Source of the DNA: Microbacterium sp.
GTDB taxonomy: Bacteria > Actinomycetota > Actinomycetes > Actinomycetales > Microbacteriaceae
NCBI RefSeq assembly: GCF_031178445.1
Contig: NZ_JAPSIY010000012.1
Coordinates: 1-64,000 of the forward strand
Direction: 5' to 3'
Length of the DNA stretch: 64,000 nucleotides
This document shows positions 18,431 through 27,500 of the stretch, in pieces; the stretch's first letter is position 1; each line of letters begins with the position of its first letter. A program made the translations under genes and the position numbers. Under the pieces are notes generated by a model. That model made no database searches, was not told where the DNA came from, and worked only from the letters and a program-made list of their open reading frames with translations.

Positions 18431-19009
18431 ATGCCCAAGCCCACCAAGGGTCCCCGCCTCGGAGGCGGCCCCGCCCACGAGCGCCTTCTTCTCGCGAACC
18501 TCGCGGCCGCGCTCTTCACCCACAAGTCGATCAAGACGACCGAGACCAAGGCCAAGCGCCTGCGTCCGCTCGCTGAGCGCCTGATCACCCTCGCCAAGCG
18601 CGGGGACCTGCACGCTCGTCGTCGCGCACTGACCGTGCTGCGCTCCAACAAGGACGCAGCGCACGTGCTCTTCAACGAGATCGCTCCGCTGGTCGCCGAG
18701 CGTGAGGGCGGCTACACCCGCATCACCAAGGTCGGCAACCGCAAGGGCGACAACGCCCCCATGGCCGTGATCGAGCTCGTCCTCGAGCCCGTCACCCCGA
18801 AGAAGAAGGCCGCGAAGCCTGCCGCCAAGGCCGACGCGCCGAAGGCCGAGAAGGCTGAGAAGCCCGCCAAGGCCGAGAAGGCCGAAGAGGCTCCCGCCGA
18901 GGAGACCGTCGAGGCTCCGGCCGACGAGGCTGCTGACGCCGGCGCCGAGTCGCAGGCCGAGGGCGCTGCCGCTGAGGCAGCCGCCGAGGACGCTGTCGAG
19001 AAGAAGTAA
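18431..19009 (+). CDS. rplQ: 50S ribosomal protein L17
   Basis: 192 residues. Residues 1-120 are the L17 core ([20 protein letters not shown] start; [20 protein letters not shown]). Residues 121-192 are a Lys/Ala then Glu/Ala-rich disordered tail; E. coli L17 has 127 residues. L17 lies on the 50S surface near the tunnel exit. It is the last gene of the ribosomal cluster, followed by a strong terminator. Confidence 0.96.
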   Translation: MPKPTKGPRLGGGPAHERLLLANLAAALFTHKSIKTTETKAKRLRPLAERLITLAKRGDLHARRRALTVLRSNKDAAHVLFNEIAPLVAEREGGYTRITKVGNRKGDNAPMAVIELVLEPVTPKKKAAKPAAKADAPKAEKAEKPAKAEKAEEAPAEETVEAPADEAADAGAESQAEGAAAEAAAEDAVEKK

Positions 19010-19023
19010 GCACGCTCCTTCAG

Positions 19024-19060
19024 ACGAAGCCCGCCGCCCCGCTGGGGTGGCGGGCTTCGT
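19024..19060. terminator. Terminator after rplQ
   Basis: A 17-bp stem with one wobble pair (19024-19040 with 19044-19060) and a three-base loop. It separates rplQ from the convergent regulator gene and could act in both directions. Confidence 0.8.
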
Positions 19061-19127
19061 CGTACCCGGCACCGTCCGGCGTGCGCCCGAGCCCTGGCAG
19101 CCACGAGGCAGGTGCGCCCCGATGGCG

Positions 19128-20366
19128 TCACTGCGACGTGGAGACCGGCTCGTTGGCGCGGTACCGGGTGCCAGGACGGCCCTTGGTGCCATAGTCCAGC
19201 GATCGCAGCGCCCGGCCGGTGCTCGCCAGATGCTCGAGGTAGCGCCTCGCGCTGACCCGTGAGATCGACATCTCGGCTCCGAGCTCGGCCGCGGATGCGT
19301 CGGGATGCATCGCGAGAGCGCTTGCGACCCGCTCGAGGGTCTCCGCACTGAGCCCCTTCGGCAGACCGGCACGCTGCCGGAAGGCGATGATCGCGTCGGC
19401 CGCGTCGACCCGGCGCACCACATCGTGCAACTCGGTGTGGTCGCGCAGCAGCAGCGTCGCCTCCACGGTCTCGCCGTCGACTCGCGCGCCCGTGCTGCGG
19501 GCGACCAGCACGTTGCTGCCGACGATCACCGGCCGGCCGGAGTCCTCGCCGTCGCGCAGCACAGCCAGCAGCTCTTCGCCGAGCACCTCGAATGCCGCCG
19601 CGCCGGTGAGCCCGGCAGCATCCGAGCCCAGCAGACGTGCGGCCGCGTCGTTGACGAGGGTGATGACCCCGTCGGCCCCGACGGTGATGACACCCTCGCT
19701 GAGGCCGTGCAGAGTCGTCTCCTGGTTTCGCACCAGAGCCGTGATCTCATGCGGCTCCAGCAGGTGGATGCGCCGGCGGATCACGGCGGTCACCCAGGCG
19801 GAGCCGAACACCCCGAGCACCACGGCGACGAGCATCGCGCCGATGATCCAGAACAGGTTGCCCGCGAACTCCCCGGCGCCCTCCGACTCGAGGATCCCGA
19901 CTGAAGCGGTTCCGATCACCTCGGAGTCGTCGTCGAAGATGGGGACCTTCACCCGCCAGGAAGAGCCGAGGGTGCCGGTCTCCGTGCCCATCCAGATGCG
20001 GCCGGACAACGGGATGGTGGGATCCGTCGAGACCCTCTGCCCGATGCGGGCAGGGTTCGGGTGCGAGAAGCGGATGCCGTCGGCGTCGGCGACCACGACG
20101 TACGTCAGATCGGAGGCCTCACGGATCGCCTCCGCCAGCGGCTGGATGGTGGCCGACGGATCGTCATCGTCGAAGGCGGCGCGGATGACCGGCATGGAAG
20201 CGACCGACTGGGCGACGGCGAGCATCCGGTCCTCGTACGCGTCGCGGATCGTTCGAGCCTGGATGACGCCGGCCGTGACGCCTGCGATCAGGGTGACCAC
20301 CGCGACGATCAGCGCCTGGAGCAGGATGAGCTGCACCCGCAGCGTCATCCTGCCGTCCTGCGTCAT
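19128..20366 (-). CDS. Membrane sensor-PAS protein fused to a CitB/DcuR-type DNA-binding domain; kinase and receiver missing
   Basis: 412 residues from the ATG at 20366 (in-frame starts at 20396 and 20516 are possible). Order: TM1 about 10-34, extracytoplasmic sCache-like domain 36-164, TM2 about 168-196, PAS 210-310 ending LLLRDHTEL. A linker of about 25 residues then leads straight into LPKGLSAETLERV (335-347) and a winged/HTH domain with ISRVSARRYLEHL and YGTKGRP, as at the C-terminus of CitB/DcuR response regulators. In CitA/DcuS kinases the PAS is followed by an H-box and ATPase; neither is present, nor is a receiver Asp. It looks like an in-frame fusion of a kinase gene and its response regulator gene. 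It lies divergent to tctCBA, its probable target. Confidence 0.75.
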   Translation of the reverse strand: MTQDGRMTLRVQLILLQALIVAVVTLIAGVTAGVIQARTIRDAYEDRMLAVAQSVASMPVIRAAFDDDDPSATIQPLAEAIREASDLTYVVVADADGIRFSHPNPARIGQRVSTDPTIPLSGRIWMGTETGTLGSSWRVKVPIFDDDSEVIGTASVGILESEGAGEFAGNLFWIIGAMLVAVVLGVFGSAWVTAVIRRRIHLLEPHEITALVRNQETTLHGLSEGVITVGADGVITLVNDAAARLLGSDAAGLTGAAAFEVLGEELLAVLRDGEDSGRPVIVGSNVLVARSTGARVDGETVEATLLLRDHTELHDVVRRVDAADAIIAFRQRAGLPKGLSAETLERVASALAMHPDASAAELGAEMSISRVSARRYLEHLASTGRALRSLDYGTKGRPGTRYRANEPVSTSQ

Positions 20367-20451
20367 CCGTGACGCGCGCTTCGTCTTCGAGGGCACACAG
20401 CCATTCTCCCCGCACTCACGGGTGGCGAGAAGCGGGTGGTGGCGGCATCCG

Positions 20452-20493
20452 CGACCAATACTTTCGTAACGCCGACCAATGGTTTCAGAAGCA
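20452..20493. promoter_or_regulatory. Direct-repeat operator candidate between the sensor fusion and tctC
   Basis: Two 21-bp direct repeats in tandem, CGACCAAT-N2-TTTC-N2-AA, starting at 20452 and 20473 and identical at 14 of 21 positions. The two-turn spacing puts both on one DNA face. They end 63 bases before tctC and lie 86 bases upstream of the regulator start. The likely tctC -10 region just downstream has no good -35, as expected for an activated promoter. Confidence 0.45.
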
Positions 20494-20555
20494 CGGGCAC
20501 GGCCTTCCCGCCGCATACGGTCGTCTGCATCCCGACACCGCTCAAGGAGGAGCCG

Positions 20556-21566
20556 ATGAAGAAGTCACGCAGTGCCCTGGTTGCGATCGCGGCGATCGCA
20601 GCCCTCGCCGTCACCGGATGCTCGTCGCAGACCGGAGGCGGCGGCTCAGCCGGTTCCGGCGAGGAGACGAGCTTCACGGACGTCAAGCTCGTCGTACCCG
20701 CCGACCCCGGCGGCGGCTGGGACCAGACCGGCCGCGCCATGTCGCAGGTGCTCACGGCCGACGGGATCGTGGGCTCGGCCCCGGTCTCCAACGTGGGCGG
20801 AGCAGGCGGCACCGTCGGCCTCGCGCAGCTGGCGAACGAGAAGGACCCGGCAACCCTCATGGTCATGGGCCTCGTCATGGTCGGCGCCGTGGAGACCAAC
20901 GCCTCGCAGGCCCGTCTGGAGGACACCACGCCCATCGCCCGTCTCACCGACGAGCCTCTGGTCGTCGTGGTCCCGAAGGACTCGAAGTACGACACCCTCG
21001 AGGAGCTCGTCGAGGACGTCGTCGACAAGGGGCAGGAGGTGACGGTCACCGGCGGATCGGCGGGCGGCGCGGATCACATCCTCGCGGGCCTGCTGCTCGA
21101 GGCCGCTGGACTCGAAGGCGCCGAGATCCCCGAGAAGCTCAACTACACGCCGAACTCGGGCGGCGGAGAGGCCGTCTCGCTGCTCGTGGGCAACAAGGTC
21201 GCCGCCGGCATCTCAGGGGTCGGTGAGTTCCTGCAGTACATCGAGGACGGCTCGATGCGTGCTCTGGCGGTCTCGAGCGACGAGCCCGTGGAGGCGCTTC
21301 CCGAGGTGCCCACGATCACCGACGCCGGCTACGACGTCGTGCTGACCAACTGGCGCGGCGTGATCGCCCCCGGGGGCATCTCCGACGCGGAGCGGGCCGA
21401 GCTGGAACGCATCGTCACCGAGATGCACGAGTCCGGTGCCTGGGAGGAGGAGCTCGAGACGAAGGGCTGGGCGGATGCGTTCCTCACCGGCGACGACTTC
21501 GACGGCTTCCTCGAGGAGAGCATCGCCGACGTCACAGGCACACTCGAGAACATCGGGCTGATCTGA
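20556..21566 (+). CDS. tctC: TctC-type tricarboxylate-binding lipoprotein
   Basis: 336 residues from the ATG at 20556 with AAGGAGG upstream. An N-terminal lipoprotein signal has lipobox AVTGC with C22. The mature part resembles Bug/TctC solute receptors (VVPADPGGGWDQTGRAM; later NWRGVIAPGGIS). It should capture a carboxylate (citrate-like or other organic acid; substrate unknown) and deliver it to TctAB. It is the first gene of tctC-tctB-tctA. Confidence 0.9.
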   Translation: MKKSRSALVAIAAIAALAVTGCSSQTGGGGSAGSGEETSFTDVKLVVPADPGGGWDQTGRAMSQVLTADGIVGSAPVSNVGGAGGTVGLAQLANEKDPATLMVMGLVMVGAVETNASQARLEDTTPIARLTDEPLVVVVPKDSKYDTLEELVEDVVDKGQEVTVTGGSAGGADHILAGLLLEAAGLEGAEIPEKLNYTPNSGGGEAVSLLVGNKVAAGISGVGEFLQYIEDGSMRALAVSSDEPVEALPEVPTITDAGYDVVLTNWRGVIAPGGISDAERAELERIVTEMHESGAWEEELETKGWADAFLTGDDFDGFLEESIADVTGTLENIGLI

Positions 21567-21567
21567 C

Positions 21568-22113
21568 ATGAACGCCCCGAACACCGGGGCGACCGGGCGG
21601 GCCGAGGCGACTCGGTCCGCCCGGCGGGTTCCCATCGGTGAACTCGTCTTCGCCCTGCTCATGCTCGCCCTCGGCGTCTTCGCGCTGGCTGGTGTCTTCA
21701 CAATCCATGTCCCCGTCGGCGTGAAGGTCGGACCGACCGTCTTCCCGATCTTCGTGTCGATCGTCCTGCTCGGATCCGCCCTCTCGGTATTGCTCGCCGT
21801 TCTGCGCGGCAAGCGTGCGGAGGTGGAGGAGAGCGAGGACATCGACCCCGAAGCCAGGACCGACTGGCTGACGCTCGCGAAGATCGTCGGTGCGCTGGTC
21901 GCCCACCTGCTGCTCATCGACATCGTCGGCTGGGCACCGTCCGCAGCAGTGCTCTTCGGCGTCGTCGCCTGGTCGCTCGGCGCCAAGCGGTGGTGGCCGG
22001 GCTTCGTCGTCGGGCTCGTGCTCGGCATGGCCGTGCAGGTCGTCTTCGGCGGGTTGATGGGCCTGTCCCTGCCCTGGGGGCCGGCGCTCGAATGGCTGGG
22101 AGGGATGCTCTGA
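21568..22113 (+). CDS. tctB: TctB-type small membrane subunit
   Basis: 181 residues with about four hydrophobic segments (near 24-46, 55-80, 107-125 and 128-170), matching the small 4-TM subunit of tripartite tricarboxylate transporters. It follows tctC by one base and overlaps tctA by one base (TGATG), which supports translational coupling. Confidence 0.88.
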   Translation: MNAPNTGATGRAEATRSARRVPIGELVFALLMLALGVFALAGVFTIHVPVGVKVGPTVFPIFVSIVLLGSALSVLLAVLRGKRAEVEESEDIDPEARTDWLTLAKIVGALVAHLLLIDIVGWAPSAAVLFGVVAWSLGAKRWWPGFVVGLVLGMAVQVVFGGLMGLSLPWGPALEWLGGML

Positions 22114-23690
22114 TGGACAGTTGGACCCTGCTCCTGGAGGGCTTCGCCACGGCGCTGCAGCCGCAGTACCTCGTGTTCGCGTTCTTCGGCGTGCTCATCG
22201 GCACCGCGGTCGGCGTTCTTCCCGGCATCGGGCCGGCGATGACCGTCGCCCTTCTGCTGCCACTGACCTACACTCTCGACCCCACCGCCGCGCTGATCAC
22301 GTTCGCCGGCATCTACTACGGGGGCATGTACGGCGGATCGACCACGAGCATCCTGCTCAACACGCCCGGCGAGTCCGCATCCATCGTCACAGCCATCGAG
22401 GGCAACAGGATGGCCAGGCTCGGCCGTGGCGCCGCGGCTCTGGCGACTGCTGCGATCGGATCGTTCGTGGCCGGCACGATCGCCACCGTCGGCCTCACCC
22501 TGCTCGCACCAGTGCTGGCACAGTTCGCCGTCAACCTGGGCCCCGCCGACTATGTCGCGCTCATCGTCATCGCCTTCGTGACCGTGGGGGCGCTCATCGG
22601 CAGCTCGGTGCCGAGGGGCATGACGTCGCTCGGCGTCGGGCTGTTCCTCGGGCTGGTGGGCACAGACACTCTGACGGCGCAGCAGCGCTACACGCTCGGC
22701 CTGCTGCCACTGTCGGACGGCATCGACATCGTGCTCGTCGCGGTCGGATTGTTCGCGGTCGGTGAGACGCTCTACATCGCCGCGCGACTGCGGCACGGAG
22801 CGATCGACGTGATCCCCGTCACCCGGGGCTGGCGCAGTTGGATGACGAGGAGCGACTGGAGGCGCTCCTGGAAGCCGTGGCTGCGCGGCACCGCGATCGG
22901 CTTCCCGATCGGGACGATCCCGGCCGGCGGTGCCGACGTGGCGACGTTCCTGTCGTACGCGACCGAGCGCAAGCTGTCCAGGCACAAGAGCGAGTTCGGC
23001 CGCGGCGCGATCGAGGGCGTGGCCGGGCCCGAGTCCGCCAACAACGCCGCGGCGGCCGGCGTGCTGGTTCCGCTGCTGACCCTCGGCCTGCCGACCACCG
23101 CGACCGCCGCGATCATCCTCGTCGCGTTCCAGGCCTACGGCCTGCAGCCCGGACCGCAGCTGTTCCAGAACCAGCCCGCGCTGGTGTGGGCACTGGTTGC
23201 GAGTCTCTATCTCGGCAACGTCATCCTGATCGTGCTCAACCTCCCCCTGGTCGGCATGTGGGTGAAGCTGCTGCAGATCCCGCGACCGTACCTGTACGCA
23301 GGCATCCTCACCTTCGCGGCCTTCGGCGCCTACGCGCTGAACTTCGCCGTCGTCGACATCCTGATCCTGTCGATCATCGGCGTGCTCGGATACTTCATGC
23401 GCCGCTATGGATACCCGGTCGCGCCGCTCGTCGTCGGCATGATCCTCGGCCCGATGGGGGAGGAGTACCTGCGTAAGGCACTGCAGCTCAGCCAGGGCGA
23501 CCTGTCGACGCTCGTGCTGCAGCCTTTCGCGGCCTCGGCGTACGCCGCGCTGGCCCTGCTGGTGCTCGGGGGCCTGTGGCTGCGGCGGCGTCAGCGTCGC
23601 TACGAGCAGCAGCTCACCGAGACGATCGCGGTTCCCATCAAGGCGGACCAGGAGGTCAGAGCGGGAACGGGCAGAGGGCTCCCGGGATAG
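22113..23690 (+). CDS. tctA: TctA-type large permease subunit
   Basis: 525 residues, about 10-12 membrane segments. Family signatures are [20 protein letters not shown] near residue 38, [20 protein letters not shown] near 70, and the mirrored region with [15 protein letters not shown] and [15 protein letters not shown]. It couples solute uptake to an ion gradient. The ATG at 22113 is used; the frame extends upstream only inside tctB. Confidence 0.93.
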   Translation: MDSWTLLLEGFATALQPQYLVFAFFGVLIGTAVGVLPGIGPAMTVALLLPLTYTLDPTAALITFAGIYYGGMYGGSTTSILLNTPGESASIVTAIEGNRMARLGRGAAALATAAIGSFVAGTIATVGLTLLAPVLAQFAVNLGPADYVALIVIAFVTVGALIGSSVPRGMTSLGVGLFLGLVGTDTLTAQQRYTLGLLPLSDGIDIVLVAVGLFAVGETLYIAARLRHGAIDVIPVTRGWRSWMTRSDWRRSWKPWLRGTAIGFPIGTIPAGGADVATFLSYATERKLSRHKSEFGRGAIEGVAGPESANNAAAAGVLVPLLTLGLPTTATAAIILVAFQAYGLQPGPQLFQNQPALVWALVASLYLGNVILIVLNLPLVGMWVKLLQIPRPYLYAGILTFAAFGAYALNFAVVDILILSIIGVLGYFMRRYGYPVAPLVVGMILGPMGEEYLRKALQLSQGDLSTLVLQPFAASAYAALALLVLGGLWLRRRQRRYEQQLTETIAVPIKADQEVRAGTGRGLPG

Positions 23691-23699
23691 GCTTGATCG

Positions 23700-24494
23700 G
23701 TGCACGCGGATCAGGCCATCACCCGGGAGCCCCGCGCGTATCTCGCCTACGTCTTCATCGGCTTGATCGCAGGACTTCTGTCCGGATTGTTCGGCGTCGG
23801 CGGCGGAACGGTCATCGTGCCGCTTCTCGTACTGATGCTGCGCTTCGACCAGCGTCGTGCCGCCGGCACCTCGCTGGCCGCGATCGTGCCGACGGCGAGC
23901 GTCGGCGTGATCTCCTACGCGATGTCGGGATCAGTCGCCTGGATCGCCGCCCTCATCCTCGCCGCCGGCGCCGTCGTCGGCGCCCAGATCGGCTCACGGA
24001 TGCTGCCGCGCATCTCGCAGACGGCGTTGCGCTGGGGATTCGTGGCCTTCCTGCTGGTCGTGATCGTCAGCCTGTTCCTGGTGATCCCTTCGCGTGCGGC
24101 CGACCTCGAGCTGAGCTGGCTGAGCGGCGCGGGACTCGTCGCGGTGGGCGTCGTCACCGGCGTCATCGCCGGGCTCATCGGCGTCGGCGGCGGTGTGATC
24201 GTCGTACCCGTGCTCATGCTCGTGTTCGGCACCAGCGACCTGGTCGCCAAGGGCACCTCGCTGCTCATGATGATCCCCACCGCGGTATCGGGCACCATCG
24301 GCAATCTGCGACACCGCAACGTCGACCTGCTCGCGGCGGGCGTCATCGGCCTGTCTGCGTGCACCATGACCGCGCTCGGCGCCTGGCTCGCCACGCTCAT
24401 GGATCCGCTGCTGGGCAACATCCTCTTCGCGGCGTATCTCGTCGTCATCGCGGTGCAGATGGGCATCAAGGCGGTCCGCGGCCGCGGACGCTGA
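23700..24494 (+). CDS. TauE/SafE-family membrane permease
   Basis: 264 residues from GTG, nine bases after tctA. Two internally repeated halves each carry a GVGGG loop (LSGLFGVGGGTVIVPLLVL and LIGVGGGVIVVPVLMLVFG). About eight membrane segments. The family exports sulfite, sulfoacetate or other organic anions; the substrate here is unknown. Position suggests cotranscription with tctCBA and a possible role in the same anion metabolism. Confidence 0.88.
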   Translation: MHADQAITREPRAYLAYVFIGLIAGLLSGLFGVGGGTVIVPLLVLMLRFDQRRAAGTSLAAIVPTASVGVISYAMSGSVAWIAALILAAGAVVGAQIGSRMLPRISQTALRWGFVAFLLVVIVSLFLVIPSRAADLELSWLSGAGLVAVGVVTGVIAGLIGVGGGVIVVPVLMLVFGTSDLVAKGTSLLMMIPTAVSGTIGNLRHRNVDLLAAGVIGLSACTMTALGAWLATLMDPLLGNILFAAYLVVIAVQMGIKAVRGRGR

Positions 24495-24553
24495 CCCCGC
24501 GGCCGATCATCGCCGGCAGCCGCTCGCCGGCGGACGACCCGCGACAAGCGAAA

Positions 24554-24582
24554 GGGCGGTGCCTCCGAAGAGGACACCGCCC
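24554..24582. terminator. Bidirectional terminator between the TauE gene and the GH31 gene
   Basis: An 8-bp GC stem plus a 4-bp upper stem with one bulged A (24554-24565 with 24570-24582) and a CGAA loop. It sits between two convergent genes. Confidence 0.7.
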
Positions 24583-24594
24583 GTGCTGTTCGCA

Positions 24595-27500
24595 TCACTC
24601 GCAGTGGAACGTGGCGTCACCCCACACGCCGTGCGCGCCGTTGATGCTGCCCGGCGCCTCGACGATCAGATCGACGTACTGCGCACCGGTCAGATCGACA
24701 TCCACCGTCTCGGGTGCGAAGCCCGGGGTGAACGTGCGCGACTGGTACAGGTTCTCGCCGTCGGCATCCACCTTGAAGATCACGTTGCCGGCGAAACCTG
24801 CTTCGAGGCCCACCTCCGCGGTGAACGCCGTGCAGGCGCCGCCCGTGTAATAGGTGATCTTCGACAGCGCGTGCACGCCGAGGCCCTTCTCATAGGTCGG
24901 GTTCTCGCCGGTCTGCGGGTCGATGTGATTGATCGCCAGCGGCTGGTCCGGCGAGGACGCCGAGTCCTTGTTGGCGACGTTCTTGCCGATCACACCCCAC
25001 CCGTTGACTGCGCTGAGCCATGGCAGCTCGGCCGCACCGATCGTGCCGCTCGGGGCGGGGGGAAGCGGCTGGTCGACGACCTTCCAGTCGAAGATCTTCA
25101 GGCGGCTCTCGGTGGGCAGCACGACGTACGCGAGCTCCTTCGCCGGGTTCAGTCGCACGAGGTTCGAGTACACCTGGTACCTGTAGGTCGGATACTCGTA
25201 CACGTTCGGGTTGGTCGCGCTGTTGCGCCCGAGCGAGGAGATCGCGACGCTCGCGCCTCCCAGCCCCGATGCCTGCGGCAGCCAGTTCGGGATGAACAGG
25301 TTCTGCTTCGAGACGGTGCCGTCGGCATAGTGCAGCTCGAGGGCGGGGTTCACACCGCCGCCGGATGCGGCCGATGCCAGGACTGCCAGGTGCGTCCCCT
25401 TTCCTGTGAGGGAGACGGTCTGACCAGCAGGAGCGACCGAGTCGTTCGCACCGGACGGTGCTGGCCAGGTGTACTCGATGGCTGCATCGCCTTCGCCGAC
25501 GGTCACCGTCGATCCCGGCTCCACCCCGGCCCTGGCGAGCGCCTCGGCTGAGAAGGTCGCCCCACCGCCGTCGAAGTCTCCGGCCTTCGCCGTCTCGAGC
25601 GTTGTGACGGAGTCGGCGTTGTAGGCGCCGGCCAGAGACCCGTAGGCGACGTAGATCTGATTGGCGCCCGACACCGTCTGCGGCGACTTCTGCGATGTGT
25701 ACTCGGCGACCACCGTCACGGTCTGCAGGTCGGCCTTCGCGGCATCCGTGACGGTGTACCCGAAGGTCGCCTCCGCCGTGGCTCCGGCTTCGACCGAGCC
25801 CGGTTCGGCGCCGTCGGAAGAGAGAAGCGTCCAGCCATCCGGAACCTGCGGCGTGAGCGTGACGCCGTCCTTCTTCTTGGTGCCGGTGTTGCGGAAGGTC
25901 GCGGTCACGGTGGTGTCCTCGCCCTGGAAGACGCGGTCGGCCAGGTCGACGGCGACGGATGCCGCGGCGGCATCCGCGTCTCGCCCGCCCACGGCGCTCG
26001 TCGCGGCCAGCACGACCTCGGCACTGCGATCGGATGCCACGGTGCCCGCCTTCACGGTGATGACGCCGCCGGCGTTCTCGGCGTCGAAGAACCATCCGGT
26101 CTCCTGCTCCGACAGCGCGTCGAGCGAATCCGCCTGCTTCAGGCGCTTGCCGTCGACTGTCACGTTCTTCGGCGCCGAGCCGGTGTGCGCCTCGATGACG
26201 TACGGGCGGGCGCCAGCCTTGCCTTCGTAGTCGCCTTCCCGCTCGCCGATGGTCACCGTCACGGTGCCTTTCTTGCCGGCATCCGGAGCGTCGACTCGGA
26301 TGCTCTGCGAGCTCGACTCGCCGTCGGCGTAACCGCGGGTCACCTTGTCGTCCTCGTACAGGGTGAAGGCGCTCTCGCCCTGCGGGAACAGCGACAGGGT
26401 GATCGGGGAGTCCTCCGGCACGAGCGAGGCGTTGCGGGCGACGATGCCCTGCGGCACGAGCGCTCCTGCACGCACGAAGATCGGCAGCTTGTCGAGCGGA
26501 GCCGGGTGGCCGTTGATCACCTGCCCGCCCTCGTAGAGCTTTCCGGTCCAGTAGTCGACCCAGCGCTCACCGGCCGGGAGGTAGATGCCGTTGCGCACGG
26601 TGGTCTTCGTGTACACCGGCGCGACCAGGTAGTCGCCGCCGAGCAGGAACTCGTTGTTGGCCTCGGCGCTGTAGGCGCCCGGGTCGTCCGGGTACTCCAG
26701 AGCGAGCGAGCGCATCATCGGCAGGCCGCTGCGGTGCGACTCCGCGGCCAGCGTGTAGATGTACGGCATCAGCTTCTGCCGCAGCTGCAGGTACGAGCGG
26801 TTGATCTCGGTCGCCTCGTCGCCGTACAGCCACGGCCGCTTGTCGACCGACGCCCAGCCGCTCATCGAGTACAGCGCCGGGGCGAACGCCTTCCACTGCA
26901 GATCGCGTACGTAGCTCTCGGGTGAGCCGCCGAAGATGCCGTCCACGTCACCGGTCGAGAACGCCAGACCGGAGTTGCCCGCACCGGTCAGAGCCGAGAT
27001 CTGCCAGCGCACCGCGTCGAGGTTGCCGGAGTGGTCGCCCGTCCACTGCATGCCGCAGCGCTGCGACCCGGCCCATCCCTCGACCATGAGAGAGGTGCCG
27101 CGGGCGTCGGAGTACTGCTCGATGCCGTCATGCGCGGCCTCGCAACCGGTCAGCGCAAGGCGGTAGCCCGAGCCGACCCACGCGACGTCGAGCTTGCGCA
27201 GGCGGATGCCGGCGTCGCCGACCTCGTATTCCTGCTCGGTCAGCGACCGCTGCGTCCACAGTCCCGTCTTCAGCGCGGTCTGCTCCTCGATGGCGTCGAC
27301 GGTCTCGGGCAGCTCCTGGTACTCGCAGCCGTAGCCGTCGTTCACCAGCATCCAGCCGGCCGGCATGTCGTGTTCGACGAACTCCTTGGCGAAGTCGAGC
27401 GCCTGCGGTGTGCGCAGCTTGGACGGTGTGCGCGTGCCGCTGTACGTCGGGCTCGACCGGTTGTAGCAGTCGGCGTCGCCGTACTCGAGGGCGTAGACCG

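Noticed and set aside
21213..23705. 830-codon minus-strand open frame opposite tctA and tctB
   Set aside because: Low-complexity Arg/Asp/Gly composition and no motif, whereas the plus strand encodes clear TctB and TctA.
24495..24594. Small gene between the TauE and GH31 genes
   Set aside because: Only a hairpin terminator fits in the 100-base convergent gap.
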